The position numbers were made by a program, and so were the translations under genes. The notes under the pieces are model-generated. The model did not search any database. It was not told where the DNA came from and was given only the letters and a program-made list of their open reading frames with translations. This document shows positions 42,083 to 50,603 of a stretch of DNA of 64,000 bases, one piece after another (position 1 is the first letter of the stretch; each line of letters opens with the position of its first letter). Source of the stretch: Variovorax boronicumulans (GTDB lineage: Bacteria; Pseudomonadota; Gammaproteobacteria; Burkholderiales; Burkholderiaceae_C); the NCBI RefSeq assembly GCF_030812215.1, contig NZ_JAUSSG010000009.1:248001-312000 (forward strand). Reading direction: 5' to 3'.

Positions 42083-42600
42083 TGGCCGCCGCACGCTCCG
42101 CATCGGCATCGCGTTCGCGCGGTGGCAGCCTCGGCATCTGGCCCTGGCTCGGGCTGGCGGTGATCATCGTGATCATCGACCAGTTCACCAAGACGCTGAT
42201 CCTGGGCTACTACAAGCTCGGCGATGCGACCTACGTGACGAGCTTCTTCAACGTCGTGCGGGCGCACAACACGGGGGCGGCGTTCTCGTTCCTGGCCGAC
42301 CACTCGGGCTGGCAACGCTGGTTCTTCACGGCGATCGGCGTGGCGGCGGCGATTTTCATCGTCTGGATGCTCAAGTCACACGCGGGCCAGAAGCTCTTTT
42401 CGTTCGCAATGGCCTGCATCCTGGGCGGCGCCATCGGCAACGTGGTCGACCGGATGATGCACGGCTATGTCGTCGACTTCCTGAGCTTCCACGCGGGCAA
42501 CTGGTACTTCCCGGCGTTCAATGCGGCGGACAGCGCGATCACGCTCGGGGCCATCTGCCTCATCGTGGACGAGATCCGGCGGGTTCGCCGGGGCAAGTAA
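42082..42600 (+). CDS. lspA: Lipoprotein signal peptidase (signal peptidase II)
   Basis: A 172-residue inner-membrane aspartic protease that cuts prolipoprotein signal peptides. Four hydrophobic segments are visible. The conserved IDQFTK, FNVVRAHNTGAAFSFL, GGAIGNVVDRMMHGYVVDFL and FPAFNAADSAITLGA blocks contain the catalytic aspartates (in NVVDR and NAADS). The first 20 residues are serine- and arginine-rich. The ATG at 42082 overlaps the ileS stop. A terminator follows at 42624. Confidence 0.97.
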   Translation: MAAARSASASRSRGGSLGIWPWLGLAVIIVIIDQFTKTLILGYYKLGDATYVTSFFNVVRAHNTGAAFSFLADHSGWQRWFFTAIGVAAAIFIVWMLKSHAGQKLFSFAMACILGGAIGNVVDRMMHGYVVDFLSFHAGNWYFPAFNAADSAITLGAICLIVDEIRRVRRGK

Positions 42601-42623
42601 GGGCAAATAAAGCCAAGTTTCCC

Positions 42624-42645
42624 AAGGGCCTTCGGGCCCTTTTTC
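42624..42645 (+). terminator. Rho-independent terminator after lspA
   Basis: AAGGGCC pairs with GGCCCTT around TTCG and is followed by TTTC. It closes the ribF-ileS-lspA unit. Confidence 0.85.
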
Positions 42646-42731
42646 TTTGGCCGCTTCACCCTCGTCGGCAGGCCGAGGGTTTTTCCCCGCTTTCAAGCGA
42701 TGTCATAACAAAGTCATACTGCCGCGGTTCA

Positions 42732-42747
42732 ATGTAATCGATTACAT
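42732..42747. promoter_or_regulatory. Perfect palindromic operator in front of the LacI-type gene
   Basis: ATGTAATCGATTACAT is a perfect 16-bp palindrome with a central CG, the form bound by LacI/GalR dimers. It ends 12 nt before the regulator's ATG. Autoregulation and control of the downstream ABC genes is the natural reading. Confidence 0.82.
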
Positions 42748-42759
42748 GAATACCGCACG

Positions 42760-43770
42760 ATGAGCATCCAAGCCGTAGCCGCCAAAGCCAAGGTCTCCGT
42801 GGCCACCGTGTCGCGGGCCTTCAACTTCCCCGACAAGGTCACGCCCGCCACGCGCGAACTGGTGGAGCGCGTGGCGCGCGAACTCAACTACCTGCCGAAT
42901 GCCAGCGCCCGCACCTTGCGCACCCAGCGCAGCCGCGCGCTGGGCGTGGTGCTGCCCACGCTGCTGAACCCGACCTTCGCCGAGTGCCTGCAGGGCATCG
43001 CGCGCGCGGCCATCGCCGGCGGCTACGCGATCCTTCCGGTCACCACGGGCTATCGGCTCGACGAGGAAGAGCGGGCGGTGCAGCTGCTGCTCGCCGGCAA
43101 TGTCGACGGGTTGATCCTCGTGGTCTCCAACCCCTCCACCTCGGCGGCGCTCGCGCGGTTGCGCAACACCGGCACGCCCTATGTGCTCGCCTACAACCGG
43201 CACGCGGACCACCCCTGCGTCACCGTGGACAGCGAAGCCGCCGTGGCCGATGCGGTCGCGCGTCTTGTTCTGCTCGGCCATCGCCGCATTGCGATGGTCA
43301 GCGGCACGCTCGCTGCATCCGACCGTGCGCAGCAACGCCTGCGCGGCTACCGGAAGGGCATGGCCGATGCGGGACTCAAGGCGCCACCGCTCATCGAAGT
43401 GCCTTTTGTCGAAAGCGCCGTCGATGCGCTCGCCGGCGTGCTGCAGGCCGACAACCGCCCCACCGCACTCGTCTGCTCGAACGACCTGCTCGCCATCCGC
43501 AGCATCCGCGCCGCGCACCTGGGCGGTCTCTCGGTGCCCGACGACCTCAGCGTGATCGGCTTCGACGGCATCGCGCTCGGCGAAGACCTCACCCCCGCGC
43601 TCACCACCATCGCCCAGCCCAACAGCGACATCGGCCGCCACAGCGTCGAGTTGCTGGTCCAGGCGATGGCCGGCGGCACCACGCTGCAGCCCGACGCGAG
43701 CCTGCTGCTGCCTCACACCTTTCGCGATGGCGAGTCGTGCGCATCCGCGTGCGACGTTGCCGTCGATTGA
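42760..43770 (+). CDS. LacI/GalR family transcriptional regulator
   Basis: A 336-residue regulator. Residues 1-50 carry the helix-turn-helix and hinge (IQAVAAKAKVSVATVSRAFN, RELNYLPNASARTLR). The remainder is a periplasmic-binding-protein-like effector domain (ALGVVLPTLLNPTFAECLQGI, RHADHPCVTVDSEAA, DDLSVIGFDGIALGEDLTPALTTI). No Shine-Dalgarno sequence precedes the ATG; translation may be leaderless or weak. It leads the ABC operon, with the binding protein starting 49 nt downstream, and probably responds to the imported compound. Confidence 0.93.
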   Translation: MSIQAVAAKAKVSVATVSRAFNFPDKVTPATRELVERVARELNYLPNASARTLRTQRSRALGVVLPTLLNPTFAECLQGIARAAIAGGYAILPVTTGYRLDEEERAVQLLLAGNVDGLILVVSNPSTSAALARLRNTGTPYVLAYNRHADHPCVTVDSEAAVADAVARLVLLGHRRIAMVSGTLAASDRAQQRLRGYRKGMADAGLKAPPLIEVPFVESAVDALAGVLQADNRPTALVCSNDLLAIRSIRAAHLGGLSVPDDLSVIGFDGIALGEDLTPALTTIAQPNSDIGRHSVELLVQAMAGGTTLQPDASLLLPHTFRDGESCASACDVAVD

Positions 43771-43819
43771 TCACCGCCCCGCTCACACCCAAACCTACGT
43801 CCATCCAAGGAGCTTCTTC

Positions 43820-44833
43820 ATGTCCCTCCGCTTTTCCCGCATTGCCCGCCTCGGGCTGATCGCCGCCACCTTCGTTGCCGCCGGCAGCGTCATGGCCCAG
43901 ACCGCCATTTGCTACAACTGCCCCACCGAATGGGCCGACTGGGGCACGCAGCTCAAGGCCATCAAGGCCAAGACCGGCGTCACCGTGCCGGCCGACAACA
44001 AGAACTCGGGCCAGTCGCTCGCGCAGCTCGTCGCCGAGAAGGCCAGCCCCGTGGCCGACGTCACCTACCTCGGCGTGACCTTCGCGGTGCAGGCCGCCAA
44101 GGACGGCGTGGTCGAGCCCTACAAGCCGGCCGCGTGGAAAGACATCCCCGACGGCCTGAAAGACCCGGCCGGCAACTGGTTCACCATCCACTCGGGCACG
44201 CTCGGCTTCATGGTCAACGTCGATGCGCTCAAGGGCAAGCCGATCCCGAAGTCGTGGGCCGACCTGCTCAAGCCTGAATACAAGGGCCTCATCGGTTACC
44301 TCGACCCTGCCTCGGCATTCGTCGGCTACGTGGGTGCGGTGGCTGTGAACCAGGCGCGCGGCGGCACGCTGGACAACTTCACGCCGGGCATCGACTACTT
44401 CAAGGCGCTGCAGAAGAACGAGCCCATCGTGCCGAAGCAGACCTCGTACGCGCGCGTGCTGTCGGGCGAAATCGCGATCCTGCTGGACTACGACTTCAAC
44501 GCCTACCGCGCCAAGTACAAGGACAAGGCCAACGTCGCCTTCGTCATCCCGAGCGAAGGCACGCTGGTCGTGCCCTACGTGATGAGCCTGGTCGCCAAGG
44601 CGCCGCATGCGGCCGATGCGAAGAAGGTGCTCGACTTCACGCTGTCCGACGAAGGTCAGGCGATCTGGGCCAAGGCGTACCTGCGCCCGGTGCGCGCGAG
44701 CGCGATGCCCAAGGAGATCGAGGCGCAGTTCCTGCCGGCGAGCGAATATGCGCGCGCCAAGAGCGTGGACTACGGACGCATGGCCGAGGCGCAGCGTGCG
44801 TTCTCCGACCGGTACCTCAAAGAGGTGCGCTGA
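43820..44833 (+). CDS. ABC transporter periplasmic substrate-binding protein (iron/AEP-type fold)
   Basis: A 337-residue exported binding protein. Residues 1-26 are a signal peptide ending MAQ. The mature start AICYNCPTEWADW and FNAYRAKYKDKANVAFVIPSEGTLVVPYVM place it in the group 1/8 binding proteins related to the iron, thiamine and 2-aminoethylphosphonate types. AAGGAG lies 7 nt before the ATG at 43820. The substrate is not certain; the phosphodiesterase in the same operon suggests a phosphorylated compound. Confidence 0.9.
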   Translation: MSLRFSRIARLGLIAATFVAAGSVMAQTAICYNCPTEWADWGTQLKAIKAKTGVTVPADNKNSGQSLAQLVAEKASPVADVTYLGVTFAVQAAKDGVVEPYKPAAWKDIPDGLKDPAGNWFTIHSGTLGFMVNVDALKGKPIPKSWADLLKPEYKGLIGYLDPASAFVGYVGAVAVNQARGGTLDNFTPGIDYFKALQKNEPIVPKQTSYARVLSGEIAILLDYDFNAYRAKYKDKANVAFVIPSEGTLVVPYVMSLVAKAPHAADAKKVLDFTLSDEGQAIWAKAYLRPVRASAMPKEIEAQFLPASEYARAKSVDYGRMAEAQRAFSDRYLKEVR

Positions 44834-44854
44834 TTTTCTCGAGCACACGCTGAA

Positions 44855-45676
44855 ATGAAGTCCGCCAACGCCTGGAACCCACGCTGGCGGCTGCTCGCCT
44901 GCGCAGCCCCCGCAGCCGCCTTCTTCACGGCCTTCTGGCTGCTGCCGGTGGTGCGCCTGCTTGCACTCCCGGCGGACAAAGGCTGGGCCACCTACTTCGC
45001 GGTGCTGACCGATTCGCGCTACCTGCAGAGCATGGCCAACACCGTGGTGCTGTCAGTGGCGGTGACGCTGGCGACGCTCGTTCTGGGCGCGGCGGTGGGC
45101 ATCTATCTCGCGCGCCATGCCTTCATCGGCAAGCGGGTGCTGCTGTCGCTGCTCACGCTGCCGCTGTCGTTTCCGGGCGTGATCATCGGCTTCTTCGTGA
45201 TCCTGCTGGGCGGTCGGCAGGGGCTGGTGGCCGACGTGAGCGACAGCCTGATCGGCGAGCGCATCACCTTCGCCTACGGCCTGCTCGGGCTCTTTCTCGC
45301 GTACCTGTATTTCTCGTTGCCGCGCGCCATTGCCACCTACGCGGCGGCGGCCGAAGCGATGAACGTGCAGCTCGAGGAAGCCGCCCGCTCGCTCGGCGCC
45401 TCGCGCCTGCGCGTCGCGCGCGACGTGTGGATGTCCGAACTCGCGCCCACCACGCTGGCCTGCGGCGCGATCCTGTTCGCGACCTCGATGGGCGCCTTCG
45501 GCACGGCCTTCACGCTGGCCAGCAAATTCGAGGTGATCCCGATCACCATCTACAACGAGTTCACCAACTACGCCAACTTCGCGCTCGCCGCGTCGCTGTC
45601 GATTTCGCTGGGCCTCGTGACCTGGCTGGTGCTGTTCGTCGCGCGGCGTTTCGGGGCCAACCCGGTCGCGCGCTGA
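44855..45676 (+). CDS. ABC transporter permease (first)
   Basis: A 273-residue inner-membrane permease with about six hydrophobic segments. The cytoplasmic coupling loop is EEAARSLGASRLRVARDVWMSELAP, a clear EAA motif. It resembles the PotB/PhnU-type subunits paired with this class of binding proteins. It starts 21 nt after the binding protein and ends 13 nt before the second permease, so all are in one operon. Confidence 0.92.
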   Translation: MKSANAWNPRWRLLACAAPAAAFFTAFWLLPVVRLLALPADKGWATYFAVLTDSRYLQSMANTVVLSVAVTLATLVLGAAVGIYLARHAFIGKRVLLSLLTLPLSFPGVIIGFFVILLGGRQGLVADVSDSLIGERITFAYGLLGLFLAYLYFSLPRAIATYAAAAEAMNVQLEEAARSLGASRLRVARDVWMSELAPTTLACGAILFATSMGAFGTAFTLASKFEVIPITIYNEFTNYANFALAASLSISLGLVTWLVLFVARRFGANPVAR

Positions 45677-45689
45677 AGGAGACGCACGC

Positions 45690-46490
45690 ATGCGCAAGAA
45701 CACACAACCCCCGGCGCCCTTCCTGCTGGCCATCACCGTGATCGTGAGCCTCTTCATGATCGCGCCGATGCTGCTGTCGGTGATGGCGGGGCTGGTCAAC
45801 AACTACAGTACGGGCCTCAAGAGCGGCCTCACGCTGCGCTGGCTCGGCGAGGTCTGGGAGAACTACGGCGGCACCGTCGGCTGGTCGCTCGCGCTGGCGC
45901 TGGCCTGCGTGATCGGCACCGTGCTGCTGGGCGTGCCCTGCGCCTACGCATTGGCGCGCAGCCGCTCGCGGGCCGCGCGCATTTTTGAAGAACTGCTGAC
46001 GCTGCCCGTCGCCGTGCCGGGCCTCGCGACGGCGCTCGCACTGATCCTCGCCTACGGCCAGCTCACCGCCTTTCGCACGAGCTTCGCCTTCATCCTCGTG
46101 GGCCACATCATCTTCACGCTGCCCTTCATGGTGCGCACCGTGAGTTCGGCTTTCCAACGCGACGACCTGCTCGCGCTCGAGGAGGCGGCCCGCTCGCTGG
46201 GCGCGAACTTCCGCCAGCGCTTCATGGGCATCCTCGTGCCGGCGGTGTTCCCGGCCATCGTGGCCGGCAGCCTGATGGTGTTCACGCTCTCGGTGGGCGA
46301 ATTCAACCTCACCTGGATGCTGCACACGCCGCTCACCCGCACGCTGCCCGTGGGCCTGGCCGACAGCTACGCCTCGATGCGCATCGAGATCGGATCGGCC
46401 TACACGCTGGTCTTCTTCGCAGTGATCCTCCCGGTGCTGTGGGGCCTGCAATACCTTGCCAACCTGATGCAGAAACGCCATGGAACTTGA
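45690..46490 (+). CDS. ABC transporter permease (second)
   Basis: A 266-residue permease with six predicted membrane segments. Its EAA loop is LEEAARSLGANFRQRFMGILVPAVFP. It resembles PotC-type subunits and should pair with the first permease. It overlaps the ATPase gene by 11 nt. Confidence 0.92.
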   Translation: MRKNTQPPAPFLLAITVIVSLFMIAPMLLSVMAGLVNNYSTGLKSGLTLRWLGEVWENYGGTVGWSLALALACVIGTVLLGVPCAYALARSRSRAARIFEELLTLPVAVPGLATALALILAYGQLTAFRTSFAFILVGHIIFTLPFMVRTVSSAFQRDDLLALEEAARSLGANFRQRFMGILVPAVFPAIVAGSLMVFTLSVGEFNLTWMLHTPLTRTLPVGLADSYASMRIEIGSAYTLVFFAVILPVLWGLQYLANLMQKRHGT

Positions 46491-47541
46491 ACGCATCCCC
46501 ATCGATATCTCGAACTGCGCGAAGACGTATGCGGACGGTACGCGCGGTCTTCAACCGACCGACCTGCACGTGGAGGCCGGCGAGGTGCTCGCCCTGCTCG
46601 GCCCCTCGGGCTGCGGCAAGACCACGCTGCTGCGCCTGATCGCGGGGCTGGAAGCGCCCGACGCGGGCAGCCGCATCGTCTTCGGCGACCAGGACGTGAC
46701 CGAGCGCCCCGTCGAGCACCGCGGCGTGGGCATGGTGTTCCAGAGCTACGCGCTTTTTCCGCAGATGACGGTGGCGGCCAACATCGGCTATGGCCTGCGC
46801 ATCCGCGGCGTGTCGCCCGAGGAAGAAAAGCGCGCGGTCGGCGAACTGGTCGACCTCGTGCGCCTCGGTGGGCTGGAGAACAAGCGCCCCGCCGAACTCT
46901 CCGGCGGCCAGCGCCAGCGCGTGGCCCTTGCGCGCGCGGTCGCCGTTCGCCCCCGCGTGCTGCTACTCGACGAGCCGCTGGCCGCGCTCGACGCCAAGCT
47001 CAAGGAGTCGCTGCGCGACGAACTCGCCGAACTGCTGCGCCGCCTGCACATCACCGCCATCCACGTGACGCACGACCAGCAGGAGGCGCTCGCCATCGCC
47101 GACCGCCTGGCCGTGATGCGCGCGGGACGCATCGTGCAGGTCGGCCGCGGCGAAGACCTGTACCGCGCGCCCTCGCATCCCTTCGTCGCGGAGTTCCTCG
47201 GCCGGGTCAACCGGCTGGAGCGCGCGCCCGAGGCCATCGCGCAAGGCGTTGTCCGACTCGGCGGAAGCACCCTGCCTTGCCCGCCCGCCTGGCAGGGCCA
47301 TGCGATGCTATTGGTGCGACCTGAAGACGTCGAAGTGAGCGCGCCCCGGCCCGACTGGGGCAGCGCCACCGTCGAGCGCCGCACCTTCCTCGGCGACCGT
47401 GTGCAACTGCAACTGCGCGTGCAGGACCAGCCCTTGCTCGTGGCCGACGTGGGACGCGACAACCCCTTCGGTCCGGGCGACCCGGTCGGCCTTCGCGTCC
47501 ACCCCGACCGCCTGATGACGTCGCAGGAGCCCAGGGCATGA
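46480..47541 (+). CDS. ABC transporter ATP-binding protein
   Basis: A 353-residue importer ATPase. Walker A is GPSGCGKTTLL near 42-52, then the Q-loop VFQSYALFPQMTV, signature LSGGQRQRVALARA and Walker B VLLLDEPLAALDA. The C-terminal 110 residues form a TOBE-like domain (LLVRPEDVEVSAP), usual for PotA/CysA/UgpC-type proteins and often regulatory. It overlaps the second permease by 11 nt and the phosphodiesterase by 4 nt. Confidence 0.95.
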   Translation: MELERIPIDISNCAKTYADGTRGLQPTDLHVEAGEVLALLGPSGCGKTTLLRLIAGLEAPDAGSRIVFGDQDVTERPVEHRGVGMVFQSYALFPQMTVAANIGYGLRIRGVSPEEEKRAVGELVDLVRLGGLENKRPAELSGGQRQRVALARAVAVRPRVLLLDEPLAALDAKLKESLRDELAELLRRLHITAIHVTHDQQEALAIADRLAVMRAGRIVQVGRGEDLYRAPSHPFVAEFLGRVNRLERAPEAIAQGVVRLGGSTLPCPPAWQGHAMLLVRPEDVEVSAPRPDWGSATVERRTFLGDRVQLQLRVQDQPLLVADVGRDNPFGPGDPVGLRVHPDRLMTSQEPRA

Positions 47542-48398
47542 CGACAACAGCAACGATGCAAGATACTTTTCTGGTCCAGCTGACCGACCTTCACATCCGC
47601 GAGCCGGGCCGGCTGGCCTACGGCCGCATCGACACTGCACCCTACCTTCAACAGGCGGTGCAGTCTGTGCTCGCCCTGCCGCAGCAGCCCGATGCCGTCG
47701 TGATCACCGGCGACCTGACCGACTTCGGCCGCGCCGCCGAGTACGAGCACCTCGCACGCCTGCTCGCCCCGCTCACCATGCCGGTCTACCTGCTGCCCGG
47801 CAACCACGACGACCGCGACCAGCTGCGCAAGAGCTTTCCCGGCCATGCATACCTCGACACAGGCGACGACACGGCGGGCTTCATCCAGTATTCGGTGCGC
47901 GTGGGCGGGCTGCGGCTCCTCACGCTCGACACCTGCGTACCCGGCGCAAGCCACGGCACGCTGTGCGAGAAGCGCCTGGGCTGGCTCGAAGCCCAGCTGG
48001 ACGCCTGCCGCGATGAGCCGGTGGTGGTCGCGATGCACCATCCGCCCTTCGCGACGCTGATCGGCCACATGGACGAGATCGGCCTGCTGGAAGGCGCCGA
48101 TGCGCTCGAGGCGCTGATCGCCCGGCATCCCAATGTCGAGCGCGTGATCTGCGGACACCTGCACCGCGCCATCGACGTGCGCTTCGGCGGCACGATCGCC
48201 TCGACCTCGCCAGCGCCTGCGCACCAGGTTTGCCTCGACCTGGCGCCGGGTGCCGCTTCCGCCTGGACGCTGGAGCCGCCCGGTTTCCGGGTGCATGCCT
48301 GGTCGCCGCGCAGCGGCCGCCTGGTCACCCATCTGGCGGCTTCGGGCCGCTTCGACGGCCCTTTTCCGTTCCATGACAACGGGGCGCTGATCGACTGA
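47538..48398 (+). CDS. GpdQ-like metallophosphodiesterase
   Basis: A 286-residue calcineurin-type phosphoesterase. Metal ligands appear in order: D17 and H19 (LTDLH), D59 (TGDLTD), N89/H90 (GNHD), H167 (MHHPP), H207 and H209 (GHLH). The segments LAYGRIDT and PAHQVCLDL resemble GpdQ of Enterobacter, which cleaves glycerophosphodiesters and other phosphodiesters; cyclic-AMP phosphodiesterase CpdA is the alternative. No signal peptide, so it acts in the cytoplasm on imported material. It overlaps the ATPase gene by 4 nt (ATGA). A second ATG at codon 7 is possible. Confidence 0.88.
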   Translation: MTTTATMQDTFLVQLTDLHIREPGRLAYGRIDTAPYLQQAVQSVLALPQQPDAVVITGDLTDFGRAAEYEHLARLLAPLTMPVYLLPGNHDDRDQLRKSFPGHAYLDTGDDTAGFIQYSVRVGGLRLLTLDTCVPGASHGTLCEKRLGWLEAQLDACRDEPVVVAMHHPPFATLIGHMDEIGLLEGADALEALIARHPNVERVICGHLHRAIDVRFGGTIASTSPAPAHQVCLDLAPGAASAWTLEPPGFRVHAWSPRSGRLVTHLAASGRFDGPFPFHDNGALID

Positions 48399-48461
48399 GC
48401 CGCCACTTGTGGAAAATGGGGTCGAAACGAACCAAAACGAAAAGGACAGAACCCGACACCC

Positions 48462-50120
48462 ATGAAGCATCTCCTGAATCTGCTCGCGGCAGTGGCACTG
48501 CTGGTGTGGGGCACCCATCTGGTTCGCACCGGCGTGCTGCGCGTGTTCGGCGCCAACCTGCGCAAGATCCTCGTGCAGAGCATGCGCAACCGCTTCACCG
48601 CCGCCCTCTCGGGCATCGGCGTGACGGCGCTGGTGCAATCGAGCACCGCCACCTCGCTCATGACCTCGTCCTTCGTCGGGCAGGGCCTGGTCACATTGCC
48701 GGCGGCGCTGGCGGTGATGCGGGGGGCCGACGTGGGCACGGCGCTGATCTCGGTGCTGTTCTCGGCGGACTTGTCATGGCTCTCGCCGATGTTCATCTTC
48801 GTGGGGGTGGTGCTGTTCATCACGCGCTCGGCCACCGTGGCGGGCCGCGTGGGACGGGTGCTGATCGGCCTGGGGCTCATGTTGCTGGCGCTGCAGCTGG
48901 TGGTGGAAGCGACCGAGCCCCTGTTCTCGTCGCCCGCCGTGCGCGCGCTGCTCGCATCGATCAACAGCGACGTGTTGCTGGAGATCACCATCGGCGCGGT
49001 GCTGGCCATCGTGGCCTATTCGAGCCTGGCGGTGGTGCTGCTGGTGGCGGCCATGGCGACGTCGAACGTGGTGCCGCTGGACGTGGCGCTCGGGCTCGTG
49101 CTGGGCGCCAACCTCGGCAGCGGTTTGCTCGCGGTGCTGACCACGGCGAAGTCGGTGGTGTCGGTGCGGCAGGTGACGGTGGGCAACCTGCTCTTCAAGG
49201 CACTGGGCGTGGCGATCGTCGCGCCTTTCGTGGGCTTGTGGATCCGTTACGTGCAGCCGGAGCTGCCGAACCAGACGCACGGCGTGGTGCTGTTCCACCT
49301 GGCCTTCAACATCATCATCAGCGTGGGCTTCATCGGGCTCACGCAGTGGGTTGCCAAGCTGGTGACGCGCATGCTGCCGACGCCGCAAGCCTCGGGCACC
49401 AGCCGGCCACACCACCTGGACCCCTCGGCGCTCTCGACGCCCTCGCTCGCGATCTCGAATGCCGCCCGCGAGGCACTGCACCAGGCCGACATCGTGGAGA
49501 CCATGCTGATCGGCGTGCTCGACGTGATCCGCAACAACGACACGCGGCTGTCGCAGGAGCTGCGCCAGCTGGACGACACGGTGGACGAGCTGTACTCGGC
49601 CATCAAGTACTACATGACGCGCATCTCGCGCGAGGCGCTGGGCGAAGAGGAAAGCCGGCGCTGGACGGACATCATCAGCTTCACGATCAACATGGAGCAG
49701 ATCGGCGACATCATCGAGCGGGTGATCATCGATGTGGAAGACAAGAAGATCAAACCGCAGCGCAATTTCTCGGAAGCCGGGATGGCGGAGATCGTCGAGC
49801 TGCACGGGAGGCTTGTGGCCAACCTGCGGTTGAGCATGAGCGTGTTCCTGAACGGGAATGTTCGGGATGCGCAGAAGCTTTTGGAGGAGAAGGCTCGGTT
49901 CAGGGATCTGGAAAGAGCCTATGCGACGACTCATCTGGATCGGTTGTCGGATCGGACTACTCTCAGCATTGAGACGAGTTCGCTGCATATCGACTTGATC
50001 AGCGATTTGAAGCGGATCAATTCGCATATTTGCTCTATTGCTTATCCGATTCTGGAATCGGCTGGGGCGTTGGCGCCTAGCCGGTTGCGGGAGTCTCGGC
50101 TTGGGAAGATTGAGAGCTAG
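48462..50120 (+). CDS. Na+/phosphate cotransporter family protein with C-terminal PhoU-like domain
   Basis: A 552-residue protein. The first about 310 residues are a membrane transporter of the NptA/YjbB type, with the duplicated QSS signature (VQSSTATSLMTSSFVGQG) and GANLGSGLLAVLTT. The remaining about 220 residues are helical and PhoU-like (REALHQADIVETMLIGVLDVIRNND, NMEQIGDIIERVI). It exports or imports phosphate with sodium. It starts 63 nt after the phosphodiesterase, so a phosphate link is plausible. The last about 70 codons use T- and G-ending codons unlike the earlier part. Confidence 0.9.
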   Translation: MKHLLNLLAAVALLVWGTHLVRTGVLRVFGANLRKILVQSMRNRFTAALSGIGVTALVQSSTATSLMTSSFVGQGLVTLPAALAVMRGADVGTALISVLFSADLSWLSPMFIFVGVVLFITRSATVAGRVGRVLIGLGLMLLALQLVVEATEPLFSSPAVRALLASINSDVLLEITIGAVLAIVAYSSLAVVLLVAAMATSNVVPLDVALGLVLGANLGSGLLAVLTTAKSVVSVRQVTVGNLLFKALGVAIVAPFVGLWIRYVQPELPNQTHGVVLFHLAFNIIISVGFIGLTQWVAKLVTRMLPTPQASGTSRPHHLDPSALSTPSLAISNAAREALHQADIVETMLIGVLDVIRNNDTRLSQELRQLDDTVDELYSAIKYYMTRISREALGEEESRRWTDIISFTINMEQIGDIIERVIIDVEDKKIKPQRNFSEAGMAEIVELHGRLVANLRLSMSVFLNGNVRDAQKLLEEKARFRDLERAYATTHLDRLSDRTTLSIETSSLHIDLISDLKRINSHICSIAYPILESAGALAPSRLRESRLGKIES

Positions 50121-50603
50121 TTTTTTAGAGGGCTGGTTTTTCTTTTTTAGGGCGGAGGCCGGGTCTCGCCCCGGCAGGCGAGCTACTTTCTTTTGCTTCG
50201 CCAAAAGAAAGTAGCCAAAGAAAAGGCGACCCTGCTGTCTGCGTCCCTTCGCTTCGCTCGGCCCGCCCAGACCAGATCAACCGCGTTCAAGAAACCGTAG
50301 CCGCCGATTCAAGGCGGACACGCTCCGCGTGTCCGCCCTTCGGGCCCAGCGAAGCAATGGCACGTTTGGTTTCCCCTCCCCTCTGGCTGCGCCGAGGAGC
50401 GCAGCGTTTCGCGGATCAGGGCTCGCAGCTGTTTGAGCGAAGCGAGTTCTGCGAGACCCCGCGAAACGCGAGCACCGCAGGTTGCCCCGTAGCAACGCGA
50501 AGGGGTCGCAGACAGCGGGGTCGCCTTTTCTTTGGCTACTTTCTTTTGGCGAAGCAAAAGAAAGTAGCTCGCCCGCCGGGGCGAGTCCCGGCCTCGGAAA
50601 AAA
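50121..50603. other. Intergenic region filled by a composite inverted repeat
   Basis: This 483-nt gap between two convergent genes has no gene. A T-rich stretch follows the Na/Pi gene (50121-50150). Most of the rest is the inverted repeat at 50155-50595 with its internal hairpins. Confidence 0.8.
50155..50595. repeat. Composite long inverted repeat with nested hairpins
   Basis: Arms of about 97 bp (50155-50251 and 50498-50595) are near-perfect complements with only a few differences. Each arm contains its own palindrome, CTACTTTCTTTTG and CAAAAGAAAGTAG around a short loop. The centre holds an 11-bp hairpin GGCGGACACGC/GCGTGTCCGCC (50313-50337) and inverted GCGTTTCGCGG/CCGCGAAACGC (50404-50469). 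No transposase frame is present. Confidence 0.92.

Noticed and set aside
50309..50557. Small open frames inside the composite inverted repeat
   Set aside because: They arise from palindromic sequence in several frames and have no protein-like features.
50155..50595. Insertion sequence
   Set aside because: The inverted repeats enclose no transposase frame, and no target-site duplication is evident.
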